DNA of 64,000 nucleotides from Harmonia axyridis (taxonomy: Eukaryota; Arthropoda; Insecta; Coleoptera; Coccinellidae): contig NC_059504.1 in the NCBI RefSeq assembly GCF_914767665.1, forward strand, positions 44,795,720 through 44,859,719, given 5' to 3'. A model generated the notes under the pieces. The model did not search any database, had not been told where the DNA came from, and saw nothing but the letters and a program-made list of their open reading frames with translations. Each line of letters opens with the position of its first letter. The first letter of the stretch is position 1. The position numbers were made by a program, and so were the translations under genes. Shown piece by piece: positions 35,561 through 47,687 of the stretch.

Positions 35561-36470
35561 ATACACTGTGTCCGTAAAGTATGGAAAAAATTCATTTTCA
35601 GCTAAACAGACCATTTTAAGAAATAATCCTGAAACACGTCGATTTTGATTTTAATTTACCGTATTTTAAAATAATAATCTAATACACAGGGTGAATTACT
35701 TTCGATTAATGACGTCACCGTCATTTTTTTTTAAATGGAACACCCCCATTTTGTCTCAATTTTCCGATTACTCTAGCTGAGCTGATTCCAAAAATATATC
35801 ACGTGTTGATTCCAATTGGTACATAGTGGACAAAAATGATAAATTAAATCTAAGCAATAATTAAAACATTTACGAATACCAAAAATATTGTAGTACTAAA
35901 CTGTCATTGATCACCAATAAATTACTGAACAAATAATGACATTTCACAAAAAACTAGACGACTATGTTTTTTTAAATTGATAAGATATAATTTCTTTCAT
36001 ATTCTGTCTGCTAGACCACAAGTACCAAACATGTTTAGAAGGAGCTCATTTTTATTAATCTAAAAATTTAACAAACTACAGGGTGTTACATTCAAACCAA
36101 TTGCCGCTAGACAATAAGCATTTTTGATAATATTGTTAATTTAACTAATAAAGAATGTAACGCGTTACTTTATGAGCACACACAAAACTATTGTATTTTT
36201 GTCCAACCTGTACCAATTGGAATCAACATGTGATACATTATTGGAATCACCTCAGCTAGAGTAATCGGAAAATTGAGATAAAATGGGGGTGTTCCATTCA
36301 AAAAAAGTGACGGTGACGTCTTTACTCGAAAGTAATTCACCCTGTAAATTAGATTATTATTTTAAAATACGGTAAATTAGAATCAAAAATCGACGTGTTT
36401 CAGGATCATTTCTTAAAATGGTCTGTTGAGCTAAAATGAATTTGTTCGATACTTTACAGGCACAGTGTAT
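35561..36470. mobile_element. 910-bp foldback element
   Basis: Ends ATACACTGTG and CACAGTGTAT. Imperfect inverted arms of about 270 bp share CAGACCATTTTAAGAAAT, TTTACCGTATTTTAAAATAA and TTTCCGATTACTCTAGCTGA with their inverses at 36230-36420. Two inner ACAGGGTG motifs point in different directions. No coding capacity. Confidence 0.75.
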
Positions 36471-36503
36471 GATAAATCACATAAGATTCTCATTATAATT
36501 ACT

Positions 36504-36956
36504 AATAATGAGTGTTTTTCAAAAGCTTGAAAACTTTAAATAATAATACAAGACAGAAATATTGTTGGAATGAATTTTTTTCTCATTACTATAATCTGTT
36601 AGATAATTTGGCTTTTTTTATCCATCTCGGCTACGAGTTACATATCCCCGTAAAAAGTAATCGAGGGGCGTTAAGTCGTACGAACGATGGGGCCATATAA
36701 CAGGACCACTTCTGGAAATTAAGTTGTCACCAAATTAATTTTACAATTAATTTATTATTAAACGCTCTGTATGGCAAGATTGTTGGAACCAAAAGTCGAA
36801 GATGTTCAGGTGATTAATTTTTGGAAACATAAATTTTCCACGTAGTCTAAGGACAAAGGCCAACAAGTTGAGAATGGCGGCATTTCGGCGTATTCTTCAG
36901 CAATATTACTCATGTTGAGGTCAAAATTGATTTTGTCTGGCATTTCGCAAGTTATG
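36504..36956 (-). pseudogene. DD41D-related transposase remnant
   Basis: Starts GAGTGTTTTTCAAAAGCTTG, a diverged DD41D terminus. The minus strand holds decayed relatives of the WFQQ...CHT block and of GPVIWPHRSYDLTPLDYFL (about 36640-36710), with stops. It belongs to a different lineage from the 940-bp family, since its terminus matches 22646 better. Confidence 0.5.
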
Positions 36957-37690
36957 TACAGGGTGGGCAAATAAGCGAGGTAAGCGGCTATATCTCAGGA
37001 TCCACTCATCGTAGAGACTTGCGGTAAAAAATTTTACCACTAAAGTGTACAAGAAAAAACACTGGAAATTGATTTGAAGTTCATACCTCTACCGCTAGGG
37101 GGCGTAATAGCTATCGTCGAGTAGAAAAATGAATTTTACTCGAAAATGTTTCATATGAAGTTGAAGAAAAAATATCATCAATGTAATCCTTGTGAAATTC
37201 TCTATCTTTTAGAATTGTCACTTTCGATATTACGACATTAAATAAGGGTAGGTGAAAGGGAAGAATCTGACTCATTGAAGTGCCTGTAACTTCAGTTTGG
37301 CCCAACATTTTTGAGCAAATTAGATCTCGTCTGAAAGATAATATCTTGTTGATTGAGGACAAAATATACTCATGATTAATTTGTTTTTGCTGCTTTCGAT
37401 AGGGGGAGCTAAGTCATACGTTCATTGTTTTGTTCATTTTACTTAGAAATTTCAAATGTAATGATAAGATTTTCTCAACAGAAACAGAAATTCCATCGAA
37501 AAAGGTCGCAAAGCGATAGTTTCAGGCGTTCTGAAGTTATGGCCGAAAAAAGATATTCTTCAACTGATTCACGGAAAAACTAAACTGTGTCTTCTTTCGG
37601 CCATAACTCCAGAACGCCTGAAGCTATCGCTTTGCGGCCTTCTGGTTTTTTCATACAAATTTGATGGGATTTCTGTTTTACTCTTCGATA
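36957..37690. mobile_element. foldback fragment with TACAGGGTGGGCAAA end
   Basis: Left end TACAGGGTGGGCAAATAAGC. The inner part has an inverted pair: TCGCAAAGCGATAGTTTCAG (about 37506) against CTGAAGCTATCGCTTTGCGG (about 37619), continuing for about 75 bp on each side. The right terminus was not found, so the copy is probably truncated. Confidence 0.55.
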
Positions 37691-38530
37691 ATTTGGTGAT
37701 GATTTATCATGTAGATATATATCGAAAAGGGAAAAATCAAACCTTTCAAGCTTATTTTTTTAATTTTCAATATGCTTTTTCGTTTATCATTTGAATAAAG
37801 CAAAATATATCTTTTTTTTTTTTCAATTTAATTTACTTTAGCTCTCATACTTCTGATGAAAACATCAGATAACTATTGGCTGATGGTCTTATTCGATTTC
37901 CAACATTGAATTTTTTTTAAAACAAGCATAATTGCTATTTCGGAGAACTGGAGTATTGACAATTATTTATCAGACAAACTGATAAACAAACATCAGGACT
38001 AATGAATTTCGCTGGAAGAAGCATCAATGAATAACTGTAGTGAACGTGGCTCATATCATGTAATAACATACATTAATTATTTTAAGGAAGCATATTTCCC
38101 TCAGTACTTTTCGTATTACCATTGTATTCAGCATTGTTACGAAACTTCATATCCTTATACGTAATGATGATATTCACCTTCTAGACATCAATAGTAACTA
38201 CTATCTCCACGAATAGTTTCGTTGTCAGTTTCGTTTCATTGTTATGGACAGTAAATCTTTGAAATTGTTCACGATATATTAAAATTTGACGAATGAATAT
38301 TGAAGTGTAACTTTTTAAGTGTACCATCATTGATTTTTACGACAAATATATTTCTATAAACTTCGGAGAATGAGAAAAGTCGTAAGCTTTTGAGCACTCG
38401 TTAATTCATGCGTCGATTATATATCTCAGTGCTCCTTTAATTTTTTCCCGATATTCTGTTTGAATTTTCTATGATTCTGACTATGCTATCAACACGAAAT
38501 TTCGCATGAAGCTCTTGATTATGACCTATA
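37691..38530. other. intron sequence, no gene seen
   Basis: AT-rich; nothing recognised apart from faint repeat debris near 38430-38500. Confidence 0.5.
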
Positions 38531-39040
38531 TACAGGTGTTCCTAAATTGAAGGTATAAAGAAAAATGAGAGATTTCTTGAATAATTTTGAGGAAAAAAGT
38601 CCTTTAAATATGAGCCCGCAAATGCTTACTTTTTGAGATACAGGGTGTTTCTTGTAGTCCTACCTTTTTGTGATGATTATACCAGTTCAAAGAATATTTA
38701 TTGATCTTCGCTACAAATTGAATAAACAAGTACCAAAACTTATGATTAATGTATCATCACACCTTACCAAATGGATCTTCAAAATAATTTGGATTTTCCT
38801 GTGGATATCTATGGAATTGTTTGAATTTTTTTCTCGGTAGCAGATACGACAAAACTACAAAAACCGAAAAGAGTAGTACTGGAACAATGTTTCTTCTTTC
38901 TTTTTCAGGTTTTTGGAGGAAAGAAGCGGGTACCGTTCCAGAAAAAATATAACGCCGTAGATTTGCATTCAAAATTATCATATCATATTATGAAAACTTT
39001 AAATTGGAATATCTATGCCAAATTTAAATTGAATATCTAG
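38531..39040. repeat. dispersed repeat G copy 2
   Basis: TACAGGTGTTCCTAAATTGA, GAGATACAGGGTGTTTCTTG, then the second half in inverse order (CCGTTCCAGAAAAAATATAA). Related to 28431-28800. Confidence 0.5.
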
Positions 39041-39808
39041 GGGCCTAGGTCAATAAGACTTTTTTTCTAAAAAAAAAGAATCATTCTGTTATTTTCGATT
39101 GTACCTCCAGTTCAGGAACAAAAAATTATTTACTTCGAACAATAAATCATGTGTAGATAAAATCTTAGTATTAGCAGAGGAAATGTTAACGGGGCATCAT
39201 ACATTTCAATGTATGATATAAGAGTACAGATAAAAACCTCACCAAAAACTATGTCTCCTCTTATGGTTGTAGTGATTGGTTTGTCTATTTGTTTACAGAA
39301 TCAGCTGACATATTTATATTGAAGCGCTTCCTCTTCATTCAAACAAAATCTTCTCTATTATTGATGACTTTATAATTAAATCTGAAATAAAAAAAAGAGA
39401 AACAAAAAGGGGTAATAAATATAATAGTTTCCATTATACATTAATTTATATCTAAAGTTATCGACCCATTCTGAAAAAGAATCTGAAACTGAAGGGATAG
39501 CTTGGAAACTACCATGAAATTTATAAAATGGACAAGTATTCAATAAAACTTTCAAAAAAATATCATTTGAAGAGCATACTATTGCAACGACCCTGATCAG
39601 TCCTGAGTCGATTTAAAATACACCAAATTTTCCTAGGAAGATTGAAACCTCGAACTTTATCTGAACGATCAACTATTAGAACTTTGTTGAAGTCATTACA
39701 AGAATTCCATTCCTTGTAGGAAATTTATAACTACCCCGACTTTTGCCTATACGCCTAGGATTTCTCCTCGCCGTCGGCTTCTCACTCCTCGCTAAGAGGA
39801 ACATTCAC
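39041..39808. other. intron sequence, no gene seen
   Basis: AT-rich until about 39730, after which a GC-richer stretch leads into the LINE remnant and may be its 3' untranslated part. Confidence 0.45.
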
Positions 39809-40174
39809 TCAATCCCAGATATTTAAAATATCAGAAGGGCAGAGCTCGGTCGTGTCCGGTCCTTGTGGTCCCCCTGGTTCTCGTCGAACTTCTGGTCCTC
39901 TTACACGCGATCCTTGGACCTGTCCTTCGCTTCCTAGGAATTTTCTCACCGTCCTTGCAGTACCTAAAAGAACAGCTTTTTGCATTATATTACATATATA
40001 CTCACTAAGTCCTAGTTGCTTGATATTTCTCTTGAGATTTTTGGGTACTATTCCTGTTGTTGAGATGATAATTGGAATAGTTCTCGTTGATATCATTCCC
40101 CACTGGCGCTTTATCTGAAATTCGAGGTCCCTATATTTTGAAATTTTTTCGACCTCCTTTTGACGCAGGTTGTT
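39809..40174 (-). pseudogene. non-LTR retrotransposon, C-terminal ORF remnant
   Basis: Minus-strand frame open from about 40174 down to 39809. It contains NNLRQKEVEKISKYRDLEFQ, TIPIIISTTGIVPKNLKRNI and YICNIMQKAVLLGTARTVRK. The pattern 'EKI-KY-L---I, PI-IS-TG-VPK, QKAVLL-T-R-VRKFL' is the C-terminal (restriction-like endonuclease side) region of R2-like LINE proteins. The reverse transcriptase is absent. A Gly/Pro/Arg-rich tail follows. A dead fragment. Confidence 0.55.
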
Positions 40175-40737
40175 ATAACTACTATTATTATATTATTTGG
40201 GGGTAGATATTTTGAATAACTGCACTTTGGGATTAAGTAGGAATAACACCGGCTGATAAGCATAATAATTTGTGTTATGTTAAAACAAACTCAATGAGTC
40301 ATTTAAGTCTGTTATAATTATCTCCTTGAGTCGTATATATGGTTGGAGTCTCCATTCCTATTGCGTCGAGAGGAATGTTCTCAAGCGAACAATACCAGGT
40401 CATACGTTAAATAAACATATAAGCTGCAGTTGAAGTTTCTGACAAGGGCGACAAGTTGGAAATTGAATGTTTGATGGCCATTCTCTTTCGGATGAGGGTC
40501 TCGGGAGGTTAGGAATGTTCGAGAAATATTCACCGTAGACATCTCAGATCTGCGAATATTTTCTGGTCTGGCAAATGTACCTCATTCACAGCATTGCGTT
40601 TCCAACACATTTTGTGATGAGATGGGTCAAATGGAAAGTCCTATTTCTATACCAGATAACCGAAAACTGATGTCGGCGTCTGAGGGCCAATTTTCGTGAG
40701 AAACTCATTGGCGAGAACCGCAACTCCATAGCTGACA
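40175..40737. other. no gene seen
   Basis: Mixed composition, GC-richer near 40480-40740. Possibly an upstream piece of the LINE remnant or unique intron DNA. No motif recognised. Confidence 0.4.
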
Positions 40738-41968
40738 GGCCAATTGAAAAGTCACCGGTCTACACATTTTTTTGGCAAAATTCTATTTTATTATTCAACA
40801 TAGTTGAATCGCCCTTCGAGGGCGATACAGCGATTATAGCGATCTTCCAACTTTTCAATACCATTTTTGTACTATGATTTGTCTTCCGCTTCAAAATAGG
40901 CCTCAATTTCGTCGATAACTTCTTCATTGGCGCTAATTTCTTTACAGCGAGCATTCTTTTGAGGTCTGAGAACAGGAAAGAGTCGCTGGGGGCCAGATCT
41001 GGAGAATACGGTGGATGCAGAAACAATTCGAAGCCCAATTCATGCAGTTTTGCCGTTGTTTTCATTGATTTGTGACACGGCGCATTGTCTTGATGAAACA
41101 GCACCTTTTTCTTCAAATGGGGATGTTTTTGAACGAGTTCATCCTTTAAACGATCCAATAACGCTATATAATATCGCTGTTGATGGTCTGATCCTTTTGG
41201 AGGTACTGATGCCATAACCTTACCAGCAGTTTTTCCTCGCTTTGGATTCGATTCATCATGTGCGGTCCACTCAGTTGACTGTCGATTGAACTCCGGAGGG
41301 AAATGATGAAGCCATGTTTCATTCATTGTCATATATCGACGCAAAAATTTTGGTTTATTGCACTCAAACAGCTTCCAACACTGCTCAGAATCATTAACAC
41401 GTTGTTGCTTTTGATCGATTGTGAGCTCGCGTGGCACCCATTTTGCACAAAGCTTTCTCATGTAAAAATATTCATGAATGATATGATGTACACGTTCAGA
41501 TGATATCTTCACAATGTCTGCTATCTCTATCAACTTCACTTTACGGTCATTCAATTCAATTATTTTGTGAACTTTTAAGATTTTTTCGTCGGTGACAACC
41601 TTTTTTTGGGCGTCCACTGCGTTCGCCGTCTTCGGTGCTCATTTCATCACGTATAAACTTTGCATACCAATCAATGATGGTTGATTTTCCTCGTGCAGAC
41701 CCCGGAAACTCTTGATCAAGCCAAGATTTTGCTTCAACTGTATTTTTTCCTTTCAAAAAGCGATATTTTATCCGCACATGAAATTTTTTTTTCCATCTTT
41801 TTTCAAATTACAAAAATAGCTACACTCACAACGCGATATCTCACAAACTAATGGTCGGACTGCTGTCAAATTTTGACACGTATCGTTGAAGGTTGCTACT
41901 AACTAAAATCATGGATTTAATACTAGCACCGCCATCTGTGCATCAGACCGAGGACTTTTCAATTGGCC
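40738..41968 (-). pseudogene. nearly full-length mariner with damaged transposase
   Basis: Terminal inverted repeats GGCCAATTGAAAAGTC (40738) and GACTTTTCAATTGGCC (ending 41968) enclose 1231 bp. The right border is TA. Minus strand: 41556-41777 gives the N-terminal helix-turn-helix (FLKGKNTVEAKSWLDQEFPG, STEDGERSGRPK), then a frameshift. 40760-41617 gives 285 codons with MRKLCAKWVPRELT, LFHQDNAPCHKS and PPYSPDLAPSDSFLFSDLKR. The second and third aspartates are 34 residues apart (DD34D). The first catalytic position reads MNETW where mariners have MDETW, an Asp-to-Asn change. About 60 bp around VPPKGSD are also deleted. Inactive, yet the best-preserved transposase here. Confidence 0.9.
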
Positions 41969-42040
41969 TAATGTCACCCTTATATAGTCACAGGGTGTTT
42001 TTGGAAAATATTCATTTTCGAAATGTACAGGATGATTCAC

Positions 42041-42099
42041 CAGTCTATGGGGAAGATTATATTTTTTAATCTTCCCCAAAGGTAATAGTCCATAGACTG
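42041..42099. other. strong hairpin
   Basis: CAGTCTATGGGGAAGATTA pairs with TAATCTTCCCC and CCATAGACTG across a short AT loop and a bulge. It lies inside ACAGGGTG-type repeat debris just after the mariner. Confidence 0.5.
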
Positions 42100-44098
42100 C
42101 CACCTGATGGGTTTTCAGACACTTCGAATGTTACCCAATAGTTTTGATTTCCTTCTATATATGAAAAAAATCCAAAAATTTTCAATGAAGAGTACCTATA
42201 GCAGCTATATCACCTAATGGCACGACACAAGACAAAAATATTCATTTAGAAAAATTATGTACAAAAAAAGTTTACATAGCCAACGTTGCCTTTTTAGTTA
42301 AACTTCTAGACCATGAGAGAGTGATGGAAAATGAGGTTATAATGTTGTTCTACAACGCCAATTTTCAGAGGGGAATATTGAAAAATTCATAACTCCGAAA
42401 CTAATTAAGCAAGAATCTTGCGGTAAAAAATATTGTATTATATGTTGTCAATTTCTGTTGATAATGCCAGTATAGTTTTAGAGTTAGGAATTCTTGAACA
42501 TTCTTATCGGATCGCGAAACTAAGAAATCTTTTTTCAAACCTCTTATTCCATAGTTTTATACGAAACAAGAAATATTATATTTTCCATAGTTGATGATAT
42601 ACGACATCAACAATAGGAAATCTGATAAATTATTATATGATTTTCACATCAAAGTTCTCTTCTGTTAATTCTACCTTGCTGCGTAATATTAGATTGATAG
42701 TAAGTGCTTCATGTCATTATTCCGAAGCTTTTGTTTACGATTATTCTAGTTATAATTGCATTATTGCATAGATGCCAGAACTTCGTTATTCTGAGTTCTA
42801 GTTTTCTCGATGTAGAAGCATTCTATTTATATCAGTATTTCCAATAAACTATTATTTAAATTCGTGATAACATCAATTCCAGAAATGTTTCTGTTCAATA
42901 AACATCCCGTCAACTTGTCAGCTTTGAGACATTGTGGAACATCCTGTGTTTTTTTTTCTTGTTTCATTGTTATGGAATAGAAGGAAGTCGTTTTCTTTGG
43001 AATTATTACAATTTTAATATCACCATTAAATGGTAGATACCTCAATAAGACTTTGTAAATTCGAATGCATTATTGCGTTATTACGAATTTGATTTATGTT
43101 TGTTTTTACCGAGTTGAAATGAAAATATTTTATGGTTCACCTTGGAATGTGAATTAAGAAACTTTATGAACAACAAAATAATATTGTTATATAGGGGTTA
43201 TTGGAGTTTTCACTAATATTATCCATACTCAGTGAAAATAGGATAATTTTGCAATCCCAGTTATCTAAATGCCATTTCTGATGATCATTAAATCTGAAAA
43301 TTTTTCAAAAAAATCTAATTCTATTTCCAGTAATCATAAAAGATCTCTTGGAGTGACGAAATGCTCTAGAATAGTACCCTAGAAGAAATTGCATTGACCT
43401 TCTCCCAAAAATCCCTAAGAAAAATCTTTTTTCACATATCTTTCAAAACTTGAATGGTTTTAAAACGATTACATTCACATACTATGTAGTTAATTCAAAT
43501 CTGTCATCTCTGATAATGTATGTTCCTCCCTAATACACTTGATGATAGGTACATATTGAAGAATCCAAGAATTTTTCATGGTCTCAGAGATAAATATTGC
43601 AGAGATTTCGAATAATTACTTTGTTTAAATTTGAACATTTTTTAGGAAAAAATAAGTCTATTCCTACATTGTACTACAATTTTTGAAATCATACCCAATG
43701 AGATATAATTGATGCATTTTTAGTAGCAGTTTTTTTCCTGGTATTTATCTCAATCCAACATATACAGAACTTGCCTTAAATAGCAGAAACCTTGATTCTT
43801 TTAATGATGTTCAGCCTGATTTCCCTGATGTAATTCCTCTTAAGATACGTGACAATCTGCTTGTTTGTCTAGAGATTCGACACACATAACGATAGGATAA
43901 GATAAAAATATTTTTTCTGTTAATTTCACTAGCATATGCAACATGTGGTTTCATTTTAATCGAACAGATGTTCTTAAAAATACGTCGAATGATCGTAATC
44001 ATTATTTTGAATACCTATATTTGTTTTAGGAAATATTAAACATGTTGCTGACATTTGATATACTGAGTTTTGTGCACTCTAGACGTATTTGAAGGGTG
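42100..44098. other. intron sequence, no gene seen
   Basis: AT-rich. Around 42380-42480 a segment resembles the inner part of the foldback at 36957 (CTTGCGGTAAAAAATTTTA-like). No exon found. Confidence 0.5.
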
Positions 44099-45090
44099 TA
44101 CAGGGAGTTTCGCGTAAGCGGGTCACTGGATTTTGTTGCTTATCGTTCGAGCAATATTGAAAAGTAAGTCAATATGATAGTCTTTTTCACGGTCTATCCA
44201 AATATGTTATTAGAAAAACTATTGCATCAAGGCATGGAATGTTATTGAGGAAAAACCGATTTTCCGAAAAAAAATTTTTGCAAATTCAACAGGTTTCCAA
44301 AATAATTTTCTATAGATGATTTCTGACCAATTGTTTCTTCACTTGAACTTCCGGTTTTCAAGAAAATGGAATTTTTTTTTCTGCAAAATATACTTTATAA
44401 TATTTTTTCATATTTTCTGAATGCTCAATCGATTCTGAATCCGAATAAGTGAATATAGTGGGAGTTTTATTTTTATTTCAAGCTATTTCATTCAAAATCA
44501 ACCTGAGGAAATTCAGATTCCATATTAGGAAAATATATCCATGTTGTCTAGGGTTCTATAAATATTTGATTGTCAAATTTTTAAGTTTTCATTCTCGATG
44601 ATAATAGAAATCACTATCGTAGTTATAGAAGAAGGTAAGAGAGATTATTAAAGAAGCTTCATATTTTAGCTTTCATTATAATTGTGAATGAAAACTTATT
44701 TTTCATTCAAATTTATTAAACCACGGACACATGGATATATTTTCCCAATATTAAATTTGAATACCCTCAGGTTGATTTTGAATTTGATTGCTTGTAATAA
44801 ATATAAAACTACCACTATTTTACATATTCGGATTCAGAATCGATTGAGCAGAAAATATGGGAAAATACATATTATAAAATATATTTTGCAAGAAGACTTC
44901 TGTTTTCTTGAAAAACGGAAGTTCGAATGGAGAAACAATTGGTGAGAAGAAGTCTCTAGGCCTTCTTTGTTGAAAATCAGTCAAATTTGCAAAAAAAAAT
45001 TTTCTTTGGAAAAACAGCTTTTCCTTAATAACATTCCATGCCTTGGATCGATAGTTTTTCCGATAAAATATTTAGATAGCCCGTGTGAAC
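44099..45090. mobile_element. foldback element, about 1 kb, right end eroded
   Basis: Left end TACAGGGAGTTTCGCGTAAG. The arms share CATTCCATGCCTTG, TGCAAATTTGACTG and GATTCAGAATCGATTGAGCA with their inverses over several hundred bases (44210-44560 against 44700-45075). The right ACAGGG terminus is lost. Confidence 0.65.
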
Positions 45091-45210
45091 ATTCGTATGG
45101 CAGTTAAGCTATAAACTCAACGATATTTGCACAGGATTAAAATGAATCTGCCGTGAGAAAACTCAACCTCTTTATAACTGGGATTTTCGTCGTGACAAAA
45201 ATATAACTTT

Positions 45211-45920
45211 CTCTAATTCTGTGGTTATTCCGTTCATTCTTCCACATCTTGTAGAAGAAAATCGTGCGAGAATATATCAGAAACGCACAGTTTTCATGGT
45301 TATATTTTATTATTCTATGTTGGCACTCCGAACATTCCGCTACGGCTTTATCTGTCAATTCATCAAATTGCCTTAAAGAAATCAGTTCTGCCAACCAACA
45401 TTTTTCAATGCAAAAATCACTAAATCATATTTATGGAAATATTTCATTAATTTCAATGAAAATGCAATGAATTAGAGAAAATAATGTATAATACTCGTAC
45501 AGAAGGCTCATTCTACCACTCGTTCATTCCAAAACTCGCCACTTCGTGGCTCGTTTTTGAATTTTGAACTCGTGGAAGAATATCAATGCCTTCTGCACTT
45601 GTATTATAAATAACTATTCTATGTTGGACTCCGATCTTTCCGCCACGGCTCTAACTGTCAATTCATCAATTTGCCTTAAAGAAATCAGTTCTGCCAACCA
45701 ACATTTTTCAATGCAAAAATCACTAGATTATATTTATGGAAATATTTCATTAATTTCAATGAAAATGCAATGAATTAGAGAAAATAATGTATAATACTCG
45801 TACAGAAGGCTCATTCTACCACTCGTTCATTCCAAAACTCGCCACTTCGTGGCTCGTTTTTGAATTTTGACCTCGTGGAAGAATATCAATGCCTTCTGCA
45901 CTTGTATTATAAATAACTAT
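45211..45920 (+). mobile_element. element D copy 3 with a tandem partial second unit
   Basis: Complete D from 45211 to 45617, followed directly by a second unit (45618-45920). The second unit starts in the middle of D at TTCTATGTTGGACTCCGATC and runs to the same end. The junction falls at shared TATTCTATGTTGG, consistent with unequal recombination. Both hairpins are intact. Confidence 0.75.
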
Positions 45921-46177
45921 TAATCGATAGAAATCACTTATTAAATCGCTTTATAGTTGACAAAATGGCCTGAGGATCCCACTTTTTCTATAATGCTATA
46001 AAAGTTATCATAATTTTCGCAGAACTAAGTAACAATCTTTGAGATTGGATACATTAACAGTGAATGCTCTCGGTATGGAATACAAACTGACACTTTGTCA
46101 TAACGACAATTATTGCATTTATCCACAGATACCCAAGATCCAGATCTCATTGAAACGGTTTCAACTTCTACTTGTAG

Positions 46178-46269
46178 TTCCTGTGATAAAAACTTCAAAA
46201 TCGATTTGTGTAATGTAAACAGTTCGCGAGAGTTCAGTGAATATGTAAATGTTACATAATCGGGCGACC
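46178..46269 (+). other. SNF4Agamma: 5' leader of the 46.3-kb exon
   Basis: Between an acceptor-like TTCAACTTCTACTTGTAG and the start codon. It also contains an initiator-like TCAGTG near 46234, so a local promoter is possible. An in-frame stop (TAA, 46246-46248) and a weaker ATG at 46249 precede the preferred ATG at 46270. Confidence 0.35.
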
Positions 46270-46795
46270 ATGAACAGTTCCAGCAACCTATTCAATTACT
46301 CCCACTCTCCTTGCCGCGACTACTATGCCCCCCACCAAACCACCAACGGCTACCGTCCTGCAGGTCAGACCATGCCTTCGAACAACCTCCAATATGGCTT
46401 CCATAACCACAACCAACAGCAGCAGCAGCAGTTCCAAACAGAGTGTGAGAACGGACGTCGAGACAGTTCCGACAGTTCTTCGTTGGGCAGTTCCTCGCCT
46501 CGCGTGGAGTACTCCTCCTCCCCCAAGAGCTTCTTCAAGAACCACAACCACCACCATCATTCCATCCAGGAGCTGATAAGGCACTTCGGCAAGAAGGTGC
46601 ACAACTGGAGGTCGAGCGAAGGTTACAGGAGGAACAGCTGTAGCGTCAGCGAGGATCAGAACGTGCCGAGGAAGAATGTGGATGATTTCAGGAGTAGGAG
46701 CAAGTCTCTGGACGGTGAACTGAAAAGGCCGTATATGCGTCCCTTGAACGATTGCGAGAGCACGTATCGGATTTACGAGACCATCTTGAAAGAAG
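46270..46795 (+). CDS. SNF4Agamma: AMPK gamma subunit, long N-terminal exon (isoform B)
   Basis: 175 codons plus one base. It encodes a low-complexity regulatory head: an Asn/Tyr/His-rich start, a Gln run (QQQQQF), Ser-rich SSDSSSLGSSSPRVEYSSSP, a His run, then the more ordered SIQELIRHFGKKVHNWRSSE, RSRSKSLDG and NDCESTYRIYETILKEG. The exon ends in phase 1 at G|GTATTG. Joined to 56698 it reads ETILKEG-AHIRQKSLDPERRRQ, continuous with the linker before the CBS domains of insect AMPK gamma, the nucleotide-sensing subunit of AMP-activated kinase. The ATG at 46270 is preferred over 46249 because GCGACCATGA is the better start context. Codon use and GC content are far above the surroundings. The Ser-rich segments are likely phosphorylated (inference). 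Confidence 0.8.
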
Positions 46796-46827
46796 GTATT
46801 GAAGGATAGGGTTATTACGTCTCGGTT

Positions 46828-47415
46828 AAGACAGAAACATACTTAGTCGACGCAGAGCAGATCGACGTTACGCACAAAAATCTGGAGCAGTGGTTTCTCT
46901 ATAAGCGAACATACTAGCACAATTTGACGCTGGTTGATGGTGACCGTCGGCTACCGATATGAAGGAACCATGCACATGAAAGAAATGAAAAATCTATCGG
47001 CATTCTCTGTTTTCCGTAATGATTCGACAAGAGTAGAAAATTTACCGCATTTTTTCCTATTTCTAAAAGTTTCCTGCGCGAACATTGTAGTAACATAGCT
47101 ACTGCTGCTTATTGCTTCTTCTAACGCGTCGAGTGAGACTTTACAAGTATGCACAAAAGGCCAATCGACGCGTCGATCGAGTCTAGCCAGTGTTCCGTCG
47201 CGTCGACTGTAGTTTTTTGGTTTCACAAGGATGGTTGACCACACTAAATATTGATAAATATAAGCATCTTGCAGTTAAGTGAGTAATATATTTAACCATA
47301 AAAGCAGAAACATACTACAGTCGAAGCAACACAACGCTGTCTAGACCCGATCGACGCATCGATTGCATACATGTATAGCCCCACTCGACGCGTCAATTCA
47401 CTTCTGTAAGCAATA
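46828..47415. repeat. CpG-rich inverted repeat cluster
   Basis: Arms 47121-47212 and 47314-47397 are inverted copies built around TCGACGCGTCGA-like words (CTAGAC-CGATCGACGC-TCGAT). A partial direct copy of the second arm's start (AGCAGAAACATACTACAGTC type) lies at 46828-46870. CpG is unusually frequent for this AT-rich region. Possibly the terminal part of a DNA transposon together with the next feature. Confidence 0.55.
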
Positions 47416-47462
47416 ATAATTATATAGATTATTCAGATTATTATCAGTACATAATAATCAAA

Positions 47463-47650
47463 ATGTACAGTTGCTCTTCTGATGAGGAGATAGAAAAAGC
47501 AGAAGTAGCTGTGTTACTACAACGTCCCAACAGGAAACCTTTCGAAATAGGGAGGAATGTGGCGAATTCCCTACTCGTATTCAACTCCTGAATGACTTCG
47601 GCGAATCGAAGAAAATCTGGATCCTCCTGTTTGGTAACCGTCAACCAGCG
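47463..47650 (+). pseudogene. possible PIF/Harbinger-like transposase start, decayed
   Basis: An ATG at 47463 gives MYSCSSDEEIEKAEVAVLLQ, then RPNRKPFEIGRNVANSLLVF and a stop. In another frame a GEFPTRIQLLNDF-like stretch follows. An acidic SSDEE start followed by a basic region and GEF is reminiscent of Harbinger nucleases, but the match is short and frameshifted. Confidence 0.25.
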
Positions 47651-47687
47651 TCAAATTGTGCTAGTATTTATATGTAGTATACTGGGT

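Noticed and set aside
46288..46602. Open frames on the minus strand and other plus frames across the 46.3-kb exon
   Set aside because: They are by-products of the Gln, His and Ser codon runs of the real exon; composition is Val/Leu/Gly low complexity with no splice support.
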